A DNA stretch of 64,000 nucleotides from Paragorgia papillata (Eukaryota > Cnidaria > Anthozoa > Scleralcyonacea > Coralliidae). The translations under genes were made by a program, and so were the position numbers. The stretch's first letter is position 1. Each line of letters starts with the position of its first letter. The stretch is taken from contig JAWNZC010000237.1 of NCBI GenBank assembly GCA_035771165.1, positions 1,289,001 to 1,353,000 on the forward strand. Direction: 5' to 3'. The notes below the pieces were generated by a model. That model was not told the origin of the DNA and searched no databases. It worked only from the letters and a program-made list of their open reading frames with translations. Of the stretch, positions 53,937-62,833 are shown piece by piece.

Positions 53937-56900
53937 AAGACAGGCAAACAAACAAACAAACAAACAGGGGAGAAAATAATTATAACCTCCTGGCGGAGGT
54001 AACAAATGATAGCATTTTAATAAAATTCGTACCATTGGCTGGTAGATACATTTAAAATGCCGATTTTACATATTCTTTGGGTTCTCCTGTGCAAAATTGC
54101 AATATAGCCATCGCTGTCAGACATGGATCGCTGTCTGTAAAACCCCCACATGTAAGGCACTAGTGTGACATGCGCTTTAAGTTATAACCTATAAGCTATA
54201 CAGTACATTTCACTTACCTGTGTTCGTTTGGCAAGTTTTGTCAAGTCTTGTGCTCCGGCTTTCTTCGATGCAATACGACTTTTTTGTTCTTTACAAAACT
54301 CGATGTGTCTCGGAGCCGAATGTTCGTTAAATCTCCTCTCACAATGAGGACATTGGACATAGTCTGGATTAACCACCCTAGCTGGAGGAACAGATGCACC
54401 ACCACCACCACCACCACCACCTTGACCAGTCGTCGGTGGCCCGCGAGCTGCTTGCACGGTTGCCAAAAATGCCTCATGTTTTGCTCTCCAATTGTTCTAA
54501 ATACAAAAATATCGATACTTTAAGGTGAGGTAATACGGACAACATTTTTCTTCAACTTTCAACGCAACTTTGTTGCGTTAATTGCAACGTTGAAACGTTA
54601 ATTGCAACTTTGTTGCGTCAATTGCAACTTTGTTGCGTTAATTGCAACTTTGTTGCGTTAATTGCAACTTTGTTGCGTTAATTGCAACTTTGTTGCGTTA
54701 ATTGCAACTTTGTCGCGTTAATTGCAACTTTGTCGCGTTAATTGCAACTTTGTCGCGTTGCAGATTGAAAAGCGTTGTTGCACGTATTACAACCCACCTT
54801 ATCAAATTCATTAAAAACTCATGAAGAAAATTCAAAAGAAATGAATATTTAATCAATATCTGTAAATCGCATACAGATTCGTCCTGATTTACATAAACTT
54901 TTTCCTCAATTTACTTAGCTAAAATCACTCCAACTTGAAAAATAGTTTGAAAACATGGCTATATATTTAGATGCGTCCATTTGATACGTACGATAAAGCA
55001 TTCGCAGCCGATCTGTCTGATTTACTACGGCTCGCTAGCAGCTATTGCCTTGTAAATCAGATACAGATCGCTGCTCATGCTTTATCTATTACTTAAAGTT
55101 AAACATTGTGCCGCAACAATGATTTTGTTGCAAGTTGAAAAAATTTGTTGAAAAAGACTCCAGTTCTACTTGCTGCAACATGCTGTCTCAACTTGCAACA
55201 AAATCATTGTTGCGCGACAATGTTTAAGGTGGGTGGTAATACGTGCAACAACGCTATTCAACTTGCAACGCAACAATGTTGCAGCAATTTGATGCTCGTA
55301 TTACTTCCCCTTTAAAGTAGTCTTGCATGAGAAAGACAGTTAGTGGTGATAGTGACGTTTCGACGGCCTCAGCGGTCAAAAGTCAAATGAAAACATTTGT
55401 CAGGTTCGCCTATATTTATATGCCCGGTTATAAATATAGAACCGGACAAATTGTTTTCACTTGACTCTGCAACCCTGAGGATGACCGCCGCTGAGGCCGT
55501 CGAAACGAGTCACTACCACCACTCAGGGCCTGTTCACATGAGGCGAGTTATCTCGAGAGGTAGGGTTATCCCTATCCCCCGAGATAACTCGGTGTTAGTT
55601 TATTTCCATGTTAAAAAAGTAAACCGTTCACATGAGACCGAGATAACTCGGGGGATAGGGATAACTCGGTCGAAGCGATAGGGTAACCCTAGCCCCTGAG
55701 TTATCCCTACCTCCATGTGAACGTTTTCACCCGAGTTATCTCGGGGGGTAGGGTCAACTTAGGCATGCGTATTTATGCTGTTGCTCGGGATAACTCGGGG
55801 TGAAGCGTTCACATGAAGCCAGGGTTATCTCGGGGTCCAGGGACAACTCGGTAGTTGCGTTTTATCATGTGAAATAGGGTCAACTTTGACCCTAGCCCCC
55901 GAGTTATCCCTACCCCTCGAGATAACCCGGTCTCGTGTGAACAGCCCCTAACAGTCTGTCTTTCTGAAGACTAACCTAGACCGGATCAACATTCACAAAC
56001 ATGTTATATATGAAATAATACTCCTAGGTTCAAACCATTTACTTTATATGTACTGTCTCATATATTGGAAACATTAACCACTCACTTTTTTCGGTGCCTT
56101 CTCAGGTTCTTGGTTTTTCTTAGTTTGCCGTGGGATATCACTTCCTACTGACCGTTGGTTTTGAGAACTGAAAGGCTTGCGCCGTTTCTTCATGGACTTT
56201 TCACATATTCCTTTATGTCGAATCTAAATAGAAAAACATATTTCCAAACTAAAGACTTGAATACATAGTTAACTTATTTTGGCTAAATTTATTTTTATTA
56301 TCTCATTGTCGCTGTAAAGCCAGACTTTTATATTTGTTGGATTACGGATTCTTTCCGCTCAGCAGTTTTTGTGTGGTGTATTTTTCTTCCAACCGTAAAT
56401 TGAAGAAGTACTGGCGAATCTGCTAAAGTCGGGCCAGCATGCAGGCTAATCTCAATGGATCGTGTCATGCCTCGTGGCGAATGGAGATAAGATAATTCAT
56501 TGTGAGTTAAGTTAATATTCTTTTTAATAGTTAAACACAATGTTTGTATTATTAAAAGTGTACAATATCAGGTTTTATTAATATGTAGTTAATATTAATA
56601 GTTGTAGAGTTGTAGAGCTGTAGATGTTGTACGTACAGTAGCTATATAGCTGCATGTATACACAGGTGCAAATGGTATGAACGTGTAGATACTGTACATG
56701 TATTAAAGTGTGGCTGAAAGCAATACTTATTTAATTCTTGAGTTTCACACGATGTTGTGTTTCATCCACTATTTTCGCCAAACCTTAATTTTCAGTAATA
56801 ATTTAAAGCCATAAATTGCATCCCAAGAATTGTGAGGATTCCAAAATTAAAATGTCTTTGGCTCCTGTTCCGTGCCCATAAAATGTTGTTTCCATGACAA

Positions 56901-59900
56901 CAGCATTTTGATATCAGTCATGCAACCGTGCATTTTTTTCACAAGTTTGTTCACAAGCCTCGAAAGCAACCACACTGTAAGCATGTACAGTATAACAGTG
57001 TATAGCATGCTCTACGACAAATTCTACACCGATTTGAACATCTTAAAACGCGACAGCTCTAATTTCTGGTGTAGTGTTGTAGACCTCTACAGGCAACTCT
57101 ACGCCAAATTTGTGCTCTTAAAACTTGACGCAGTTGCAATTATATTTAAATGTTCAAGTGCAGGCGCCAAAAATGCTATCAGTTGACACTTGACCTCACA
57201 CTTGACCAGACAACGATATTGAATTACTCATTATTGTAGCAAGCATCTCTGACGGGATTTGGAAAAGTTTAATACGTCAATAGCATATTTTATTTAATTA
57301 GTCTTAGGCTTTATAGATATTATTGGGTTAGTTAGATTGCAGATGCGAGAACTGCTACTGCTGCTACAAGTCTCAGAACGTCCTTAAATAATATTCAATG
57401 GTAATAATTGTTTGAAAGAGATTAAGTTATCTCATGGCATCAGCAAAGTATTTTTGCTATTTCCTGCCAAGGTTCGTCATTCGAGGCTAATCTGGGCGAT
57501 AAAACTGTAAAAGTGCATGAGCTATTAATCAGACAACTGTAAAAAGTAATTCAAAAGCATTTCTCATCAGTTTACAACTTGCAAAAAAACGGCTCATTCT
57601 TTACTCCAAATTACGGTAAGTTTCAAGTTTTTGAACAGCGAGAGCTATTATAGTTTATTAGTATTGACTCATTGCGTAAAAATATAAAAATTAAACGAGA
57701 CTTATTATAGACCTTTTAAAGACCTTGTAAGACCTATCGTTTTCCTTTGCGTGATGGCGTTTTGCATGTTGTGAAACACGTTTGCCGCACCAATTAAATT
57801 ATGTAACTTGATCAGTATCGAACATGCAGCGCTAGATCGCAACTTTGTGTTGCAGATTAGCTGCATATTGACTGCACACTGAATTTGAAAACTTTGTTCG
57901 ACTGCGCATTCAATGTGCAGCGTTTTGCTTAAGTGATTTCATCAATTTGTAATGCAGACGCGCTGCAGTTTTAATGCATTTTGACTTGCAGTCAAGAAAA
58001 ATTACATCTGCAGCTAATCTGAAGCGCAGCCATTTCGGTACGGGTAATTTGCCCCCCAACTTTGTTGTACTCTTGTAAAGTGCCCTTTTTGCAACAGAAA
58101 ATTACCCTTTTTATGATAAAACATGTACCTCAAGTGTGTTTTTGAAGCTCTACCTCCAAACAAAATGCCCTTTTGAAGCTGACTGCCTCCAACATCAACT
58201 TGCTCCCTTAATGCCACTCAGGCAAGACCATGGCAAGAAAATCATTTTTTGAATCTTGGCAAGATCTTGGCAAGGATCGAAGCAGCAAAATCTTGCCAAG
58301 ATCAGTTAGTGGCATTTCAAAATTTCAACATCTTGGCAAGATCTTGCCAAGATGTTGAACCTGGGGCCCTTATAGCTGTCCCACACAAGTAATTTCTAAT
58401 TGAATTTCACACTAACTCAAAAAATGGTCCATCCGGACAAAAACTTACACATATAAAAATGCACAAGTTCAGTAGCGTGGTGGCAAGTTTCAGGCTGGGG
58501 TGGCCAGATTAGCTTTGGCGCTCCCCCCCCAAAAAAAAAAGAAAAGAAAAAAAGAAAAAAAGACATTACTGTATTTGAAAAATGATACATTTTTTATTTT
58601 AAAATAACTGAAGTAGCAATATATAATATTACAACAAACAACGGGTTCTCTCAAAGACCATGCCAATGGAAGCGGCGAAGTAGCGCCAAACATGTAGGGG
58701 GTACGGGGGTATACTCCCCCGGAAAATTTTGAAATCTAGAGTCTCTGATATGCCATTTCCTGCATTTTGGAGTGAGATTTTACAGAATTCTGAAGATTAT
58801 AAAACTTCATAGAAAACACAAAAGATTACAGATTTCAGATCTTTATATCCCCTCACTGAAGACCTAGCTATACAAAGAAATTATTTTATTTTGTTAAGTT
58901 TTGGCGCCCCTTCTGTAACCCCAGCTGGGGGGGCCTTGGCCCCCCCCCCGGCCTCCCCTGCCACCACGCCACTGTACAAGTTGACTAGCAAAGCTCTTCC
59001 AACAAGCTGATACCAAACGTTGTGTTCACACTGTTTGTTCCCAGTTGCAGCATGACAAGCTGATAAGTTGGCAGCCTTGTAACATTAAGTTTACAAGTTG
59101 GAACAGGTTGGAACAAGGTTGTTGCAAAGAGACAACTGCCTGAAGGTAAGAAATTGTGCAATCTCAGCGCGTGTTTGTCACTCTCCCCAGTCTCCCTTTT
59201 CTATATTATGTTTACTAATCCTTGCAGGTGTGGTAGTCCTGAAGAATTTTTCGGCATATCTCTAGCTGGTATGGGTTGTACATGGAATGCACCCTGGATT
59301 TTACAGCTTAAACAACATTGTTACAACTTGTTCACAGACTTGTTCCAAGCCTCTTGTGATATCTTATTGACAAGCTATAAGATTTTCACATGTGTAATTA
59401 TAGGGAGGACTGAGGAGTGGGGTACCACTATAATGAGTTAAGGGCCTGTTTATATGGTGTTGAGTAAACCCAGTCAGCTGATCAGTTACTGGCCAGTTTG
59501 CCAGAATAAATTTTACATTCTGTTTATACAGAAGCAAGTTACGTGGCAAGTTGTAATATATGAGATGATTAGCATCAACAAAAGTGACATAAACAATGAA
59601 TACATTTAGAGAAAATTCATCCCACTATGCTGAGTTACCAGGGGAAAAGTGTGTATATAGGGAAATGTTTATCCCACTTTGCTGAGATCCTGGCTGTCAG
59701 TGCCGAGTTCCAGGACTGGATTATAAGCTTGCGCAGGGCCCGGGGCATATGATTATAAGCTTGTGGGGCCCCTTAGGGGGGAGGGGACAAGGTGGCACGT
59801 GTGGAAGGGTGAAATCGGCAGTTTCATTGGGCCAAACTCAGAGTCTCAGAGAGAATATATGAAGGGTTAAATTTTGTTTCTTTTGTTCCTCGCACCTTAA

Positions 59901-61013
59901 TCCCATGTGTGTGTGTTTACAAAAAATGAAAATACACGTCAAGAATTTTGTCTGAAATTGAACGCACTTATCTTGTACTCTTGTGTAAAACAACTGCCAG
60001 TTACTAATCTATACAATCCTACATAAATATAACAATAACAATAATAATATATACATACAGATTATACAAGGAAGAAACTACAGAATTAGCTAACATTTGT
60101 ACTGAGTGAGTCAGTATTCTGGCTCCCCCGTGTTTTCTGGGGCCCCGCGCTTTCTGGCTCCGCATTTTCTGGGGCCCCGCGCTTTCTGGCTCCGCATTTT
60201 CTGGGGCCCCGCGCTTTCTGCTCTGCATTTTCTGGGGCCCTGCATTTTCTGGCTCCGTGTTTTCTGGCCCCGTGTTTTTTTTTTTAGAAAGAGAGCGCGG
60301 GGCCCCCAGAAAGTGCAGGGCCCTTGGCATATGCCACTTCTGCCATAGGGTTAATCCGGCACTGCCGAGTTCTCACCAGGGCAAGTTACTCATCTGTCTC
60401 ATATAAACACTGTGGTGGGAAAAACAGTGTTTGTTCTACCAATCAGGAACTCGGGAACCAGGTGCCGAGTAATTCACCTGGCTGGGTAACTCACCTCCAT
60501 ATAACAGGCCCTAAGTATTAAGAAAGAGTTAAAATTTTCATTCATGGATGCATGGTATAATTATATATACAGTAAGAAACTCGAAGCTTTTTCAATTATT
60601 TTAATGTGTTCAAAGCTCCTATGTGAAAACCAGCTTTACATATTTAAACCATAAAATTAGACTTATTGAAATATGAAGTACACTGCAACAAATTATGACT
60701 TATGTTAATATACAATAAACAGAAAAATATCGTTAATTGTTCAGTGTAAATTTATATTAAAATAGACGGTAAACTGTTGCAGTTTAATTGGCTATACTAT
60801 CTTACCAAAACATCATGATTGAATTTTCTTTGACATGTTGGACACGACAAACGTTCATCACCTGCATTATCATCAAATTCTGAAACACAGCAAACAGTTT
60901 TTAAAACCATTTCAAATACAATTTTCACGTTCAGGAAAACGTCACAGAATTCATAATTAGTTGAAACACTCCTGAAGATGTTTAATACCTTCAAAGTTAC
61001 TAGTATCATCCAT
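46626..61013 (-). CDS. ZC2HC1A: ZC2HC1-type zinc-finger protein (FAM164 family)
   Basis: Secure exons: 61013-60989, 60879-60806, 56223-56086, 54496-54218, 52710-52572, 50908-50738 and 46985-46626. The first C2HC finger is CPTCQRKFNHDVL joined to IRHKGIC; the second is CPHCERRFNEHSAPRHIEFC. Between them lies NNWRAKHEAFLATVQAARG, the family's WRxKHEEFIxxIRAAKG block. The C-terminus is a two-pair cysteine ribbon, KFCYECGTKYPVPHAKYCC then ECGVKR. This order matches vertebrate ZC2HC1A/B. The family is poorly characterised, and the fingers presumably bind zinc. The product should be near 425 residues, longer than human ZC2HC1A as I recall it, because of low-complexity linkers including a Gly8 run. 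The exon between 50738 and 46985 is not certain. Confidence 0.88.
47201..47300 (+). repeat. tRNA-like repeat, copy 3
   Basis: GAGTTCC/GGAGCTC acceptor, D-arm GCTC-AATGGTGA-GAGC, anticodon arm TCCGA-CTGACAT-TCGGA (GAC in anticodon position), TTCGAGT loop with an imperfect T-stem and three extra bases before the acceptor strand. TTTTT terminator-like run at 47282. Best read as a tRNA-derived SINE-like unit. Confidence 0.5.
47893..48014. mobile_element. Palindromic element, ATACACGGAT ends
   Basis: AATACACGGATATT... and complement; arms meet at CAAGTAAGCGAAGCGAACGA between two GGATATCTCAC copies. Confidence 0.65.
48091..48163 (-). CDS. ZC2HC1A: Possible ZC2HC1-like exon 7
   Basis: Codes PSLISDRLREEGQAAVDAQY then SSYQ, donor CAG|GTAGGA in phase 0, fitting the last exon. 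Its start needs phase 2, which exon 6 does not supply. A 22-nt exon near 49440-49461 on the minus strand (after GGGCAG, before GTATGG) would bridge the phases, but this is speculative. Confidence 0.38.
48915..49085 (+). repeat. Dispersed repeat R130, copy 3
   Basis: TTTGTGAATAAGAGTAGAGC, and ACAAATATGGCCGCCG present twice (about 49019 and 49050), then GTGACGTCACGTG. Confidence 0.6.
49290..49405 (+). repeat. Single copy of the 115-bp repeat
   Basis: GCCTGAGCCGTCAAAAAAAC to GAGAACCCTCAGACATCCTA and TGGGTTAAC, matching the three-unit array at 23450-23826. Confidence 0.6.
49660..50560. repeat. GGAA tetranucleotide array, about 0.9 kb
   Basis: Almost pure GGAA from 49838 to 50548, with a GGCA interruption near 49933 and scattered one-base slips. 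It is a continuous polypurine strand next to ZC2HC1 exon 6. The 284-codon ORF (KEGRKEGR) is an artefact. Confidence 0.97.
50738..50908 (-). CDS. ZC2HC1A: ZC2HC1-like gene, exon 6
   Basis: Codes SKMSSKVHTDSDYGDPLREA then a Ser/Arg/Asn-rich linker with RRTQST and SRRHSS. Acceptor TGTTTTCCAG, donor TCAT|GTGAGT, ends phase 1. A long GGAA array starts about 190 bp past the donor. Confidence 0.77.
51019..52547. mobile_element. Long-TIR element, TAAGGCGGCGTTCAGACT ends, 1.5 kb
   Basis: Outer ends TAGGCGGCGTTCAGACTGAG and complement. Inner inverted pairs include ACGGCCGGCCAA (51168)/TTGGCCGGCCGT (about 52192), and GCATTCAATCAGCGTGCGTG (51403) against about 51940-51960. No transposase seen. Confidence 0.65.
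52394..52529. mobile_element. Nested 136-bp palindromic MITE
   Basis: Ends AGGCTATGTGCACACGATAA and complement, inner CGTTTCCGAGCGTTTTC arms, inserted just inside the end of the 1.5-kb element. Confidence 0.75.
52572..52710 (-). CDS. ZC2HC1A: ZC2HC1-like gene, exon 5
   Basis: Codes YKPPSLGKKRTVTNSDSPSG and a polar linker ending PSLFEK. Donor AAAG|GTTGGT was preferred over the weaker GCG|GTTATG 24 bp upstream; both keep phase. Confidence 0.75.
53135..53447. repeat. Inverted CTCGCAGCGAGC motif cluster
   Basis: Repeated CTCGCAGCGAG, TTGCATCTAATTAAAA and its complement, and GACTGGAAA. It looks like a foldback inserted in the Helitron copy's 3' end. Confidence 0.45.
53448..54001 (-). mobile_element. 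Helitron-like element, copy 2
   Basis: On the minus strand: CCTCCGCCAGGAGGTTATAA, a TCTG/TTTG core (53967-53764), CAGGATATCTCACAAAGTAC, and the 3' part up to CGTTTTCTTTTTAAACATCT, which is the unoccupied TTAA target of copy 1's insertion. The CTAG end is missing. Confidence 0.6.
53764..53967. repeat. CAGA/CAAA tetranucleotide microsatellite
   Basis: Alternating blocks of CAGA and CAAA inside Helitron copy 2. Cys-rich or RQTD-rich ORFs here are artefacts. Confidence 0.95.
54218..54496 (-). CDS. ZC2HC1A: ZC2HC1-like gene, exon 4
   Basis: Codes NNWRAKHEAFLATVQAARG, a Gly8 run written by a GGT repeat, and finger 2 (CPHC...HIEFC) followed by KEQKSRIASKKAG. Donor CAG|GTAAGT. The Gly run is a trinucleotide repeat and likely length-variable. 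Confidence 0.92.
54524..55311. mobile_element. TTAA-flanked MITE, about 790 bp, with internal 20-bp tandem repeat
   Basis: TTAA at 54520-54523 and 55312-55315; ends GGTGAGGTAATACGGACAAC and GGGGAAGTAATACGAGCATC. At 54590-54760 about nine units of TTAATTGCAACTTTGTTGCG. An uninterrupted relative of 15065-16343. Confidence 0.75.
55340..55525 (+). repeat. Palindromic segment with CTGAGGA hairpin
   Basis: GACGTTTCGACGGCCTCAGC (about 55352) and complement at 55486-55506. The right arm reads CTGAGGA-T-GAC.GCC...GGC.GTC-GAAAC, structurally like the other four CTGANGA hairpins. Confidence 0.5.
55525..55950. mobile_element. TIR element, AGGGCCTGTTCACATGAG ends
   Basis: Ends AGGGCCTGTTCACATGAG and CTCGTGTGAACAGCCCCT. 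The interior is many copies of CGAGTTATC in both orientations. Confidence 0.7.
56086..56223 (-). CDS. ZC2HC1A: ZC2HC1-like gene, exon 3
   Basis: Codes IRHKGICEKSMKKRRKPFSS, then QNQRSVGSDIPRQTKKNQEP. It supplies the His and third Cys of finger 1 and a basic stretch. Donor AAA|GTGAGT. Confidence 0.87.
58230..58365. repeat. Palindromic ATCTTGGCAAGATCTTGCC motifs
   Basis: Several direct and inverted CTTGGCAAGATCTTGGCAAG strings. Confidence 0.6.
58470..58974. mobile_element. CAGTAGCGTGGTGGCA-type TIR element, 505 bp
   Basis: Ends CAGTAGCGTGGTGGCA and TGCCACCACGCCACTG, with C/G-run borders. Confidence 0.65.
59439..60513. mobile_element. TIR element, TAAGGGCCTGTTTATATGG ends, 1.07 kb
   Basis: Ends TTAAGGGCCTGTTTATATGG and CCATATAACAGGCCCTAA; nested inverted GGGCCCNNGGCATATG strings at about 59735 and 60300-60330. 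Related in its GGGCCTGTT ends to 55525-55950. Confidence 0.65.
60117..60280 (+). repeat. GC-rich 32-bp tandem repeat
   Basis: About five units of GGGGCCCCGCGCTTTCTGGC with TCCGCATTTTCT, the last ones decayed, inside the 1.07-kb element. Confidence 0.85.
60806..60879 (-). CDS. ZC2HC1A: ZC2HC1-like gene, exon 2
   Basis: Codes EFDDNAGDERLSCPTCQRKF then NHDVL, the cysteine half of finger 1. Acceptor GTGTTTCAG, donor TTG|GTAAGA. Confidence 0.85.
60989..61013 (-). CDS. ZC2HC1A: ZC2HC1-like gene, exon 1
   Basis: Short first coding exon MDDTSNFE plus one base, donor GAAG|GTATTA, phase 1 into exon 2. Confidence 0.72.
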
Positions 61014-61279
61014 TTTCCTTCACCGTTGTTAGATCTAAAAGCATAGATATTGAGTGAGGTATTTCAATGGCTCCAATATGTTCAATTTTCGCAGAAAAGA
61101 TGAAACATGATGAAACGAACGAGGCCAATTTTCGTGTTGATTATTTTGATATTTCGATGAATTGAAAATTTGAAAAACCGCTGACACAAATATCGCTTTA
61201 AATGTGTATACAAAGTGGTTGCCATGGGATACGAGATGCCATTACTATCATAGAGATAATTATTTAAAATCTCGTACTC

Positions 61280-61500
61280 TCTTAAAAATTCCTAAAAAAT
61301 CAGGAAATCCCTTTAAAGTCCCAAAAATCTCTCAAAATAAAAAATTCCCCCCCAAACCCTTAAATATCTGCGGAAATCTATAGAAATTCCTAAAAAATTG
61401 ACTAGAAATTCCTTAAAAATCTTTGAATAAAAAATCCTTAATATAAATTTAAAAATCTTAAATATTTTGAAAATTCCAAAAATCTCACACTTTTTTGGAA
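61280..61500 (-). repeat. A-rich short repeats, CCTAAAAAATC type
   Basis: Degenerate AAATTCCTAAAAAAT / AAAATCTTAAAT units. ORFs rich in I, F and K on the minus strand are artefacts. Confidence 0.5.
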
Positions 61501-61803
61501 GTGGTACACCCTCACAGGGCTGGGTTAAAGGGGGCAGGGGGGGCACTTGCCCCCAGGTGGAACATTTTTAGGGGTGTCTTGGGGCAGCAAATTTTAGAAG
61601 GCAGTAATTTTTCCATGACAAACAGGGGGAGGTGATAGTTTCCAAGGGGTTATCATGGGCACCTTCAATAATTTGCTCCATGGCAGAAAATTTGTTAATA
61701 CAGCCCTGCTCGCACAAATTATTTATAGATCTGTGGGGGGCCATGCCACATGATACAGTATTGTTTAGTTTTGGGCCATTCTTAGTATGGAACAAGAATG
61801 GGG

Positions 61804-62061
61804 TATACACAGTCATTGGCACCTAAACGTGTACACCGCCCATCAAAACATGTTTTATGTCAACGTCAAAGTTAAATGTTTACCTTGCAAACGTATTAGG
61901 TTTTCATTCGATACATTTGAACCAATGCATTATGGTCACATGAATGTGGTCTTAGCCAATCACGTCTCGCCAATCCCACGGTGTTGATTTCAAAACGGTT
62001 CAATTTGGCTTAAATTTAGAACATGTTTTGACGGCGGTGTACATGCCAATGACTATACAGT
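61804..62061. mobile_element. Palindromic element, TATACACAGTCATTGGCA ends
   Basis: GTATACACAGTCATTGGCAC with GTGTACACCGCC and complement at 62010-62061, arms about 50 bp. Confidence 0.65.
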
Positions 62062-62431
62062 GTAATTCATTTGTTTAGTCTGGAATGTTTTTTTTTTTAA
62101 GAAGTTAGTTTATATTACCCTGTATTTTAGTCTGGTAGAATCCCCCCCCCCCCTCGTTCAATTCCAGCTGTTGTTTGTGAGCCTGCATTCCTACACACCC
62201 CACACACTGTGGGTATTATTGAATTTAATTACAAGGTACACCAATTTATGCATGTAAAGATCTGCTTCATTTGTCTCATTTTTTTAACACAGTCTTATTT
62301 TTTAAAAACTTTATATTATACACTGTACTGCAATTTATTTTAATATTTAAATACCATGATTTTTACTGGCTGAAAGTCGTCCTCTTGTGGCACCTACCTA
62401 TATCTTAGAACTCGAAATTCACCATCTCTAC

Positions 62432-62760
62432 ACACGTAAAAATTATCTCACAAATTGTTAACAGGATGTGTTCACAACAAGCTCGCAGCAGGCCTGTAAA
62501 TAAGTAGTGTAGTTAATAAATTGTGATTTTATCAAGCTGATACAAGCTTGTTGTTGTGAACCTTGTAGCAACTTGTTAATTAGTGCAAAGCAGTAACAAG
62601 TTGTTGGAACAACTTGTCAGAAGTTCAATGGAGTCATTGACATCCTTGTTACAAGTTATCAACCTGTTGCAGACTTGTTAACAAATGACAAACAACCTGT
62701 GCAAATTCATTCCAGGTGTCAGCTTGTTGGAACAGTTTTGTAACAACTTACCATTTTTGA
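62432..62760. mobile_element. Probable ACACACGTAAAAA element, AACAACTTGTT core
   Basis: Left end ACACACGTAAAAATT and TTGTTAACAGGATGTGTTC match 6223-6522. The right end is degraded. It lies just beyond the 3' end of the glycosyltransferase-like gene. Confidence 0.5.
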
Positions 62761-62833
62761 AATTTCAATTTTGTAGAAATATTTGTGTAAGAATTATTGT
62801 GCAAGGACACAATGCATTGTGATCTAATCTCAA

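Noticed and set aside
53650..54055. Cys-rich and RQTD-rich ORFs on both strands
   Set aside because: Translation of the CAGA/CAAA core of a Helitron-like element.
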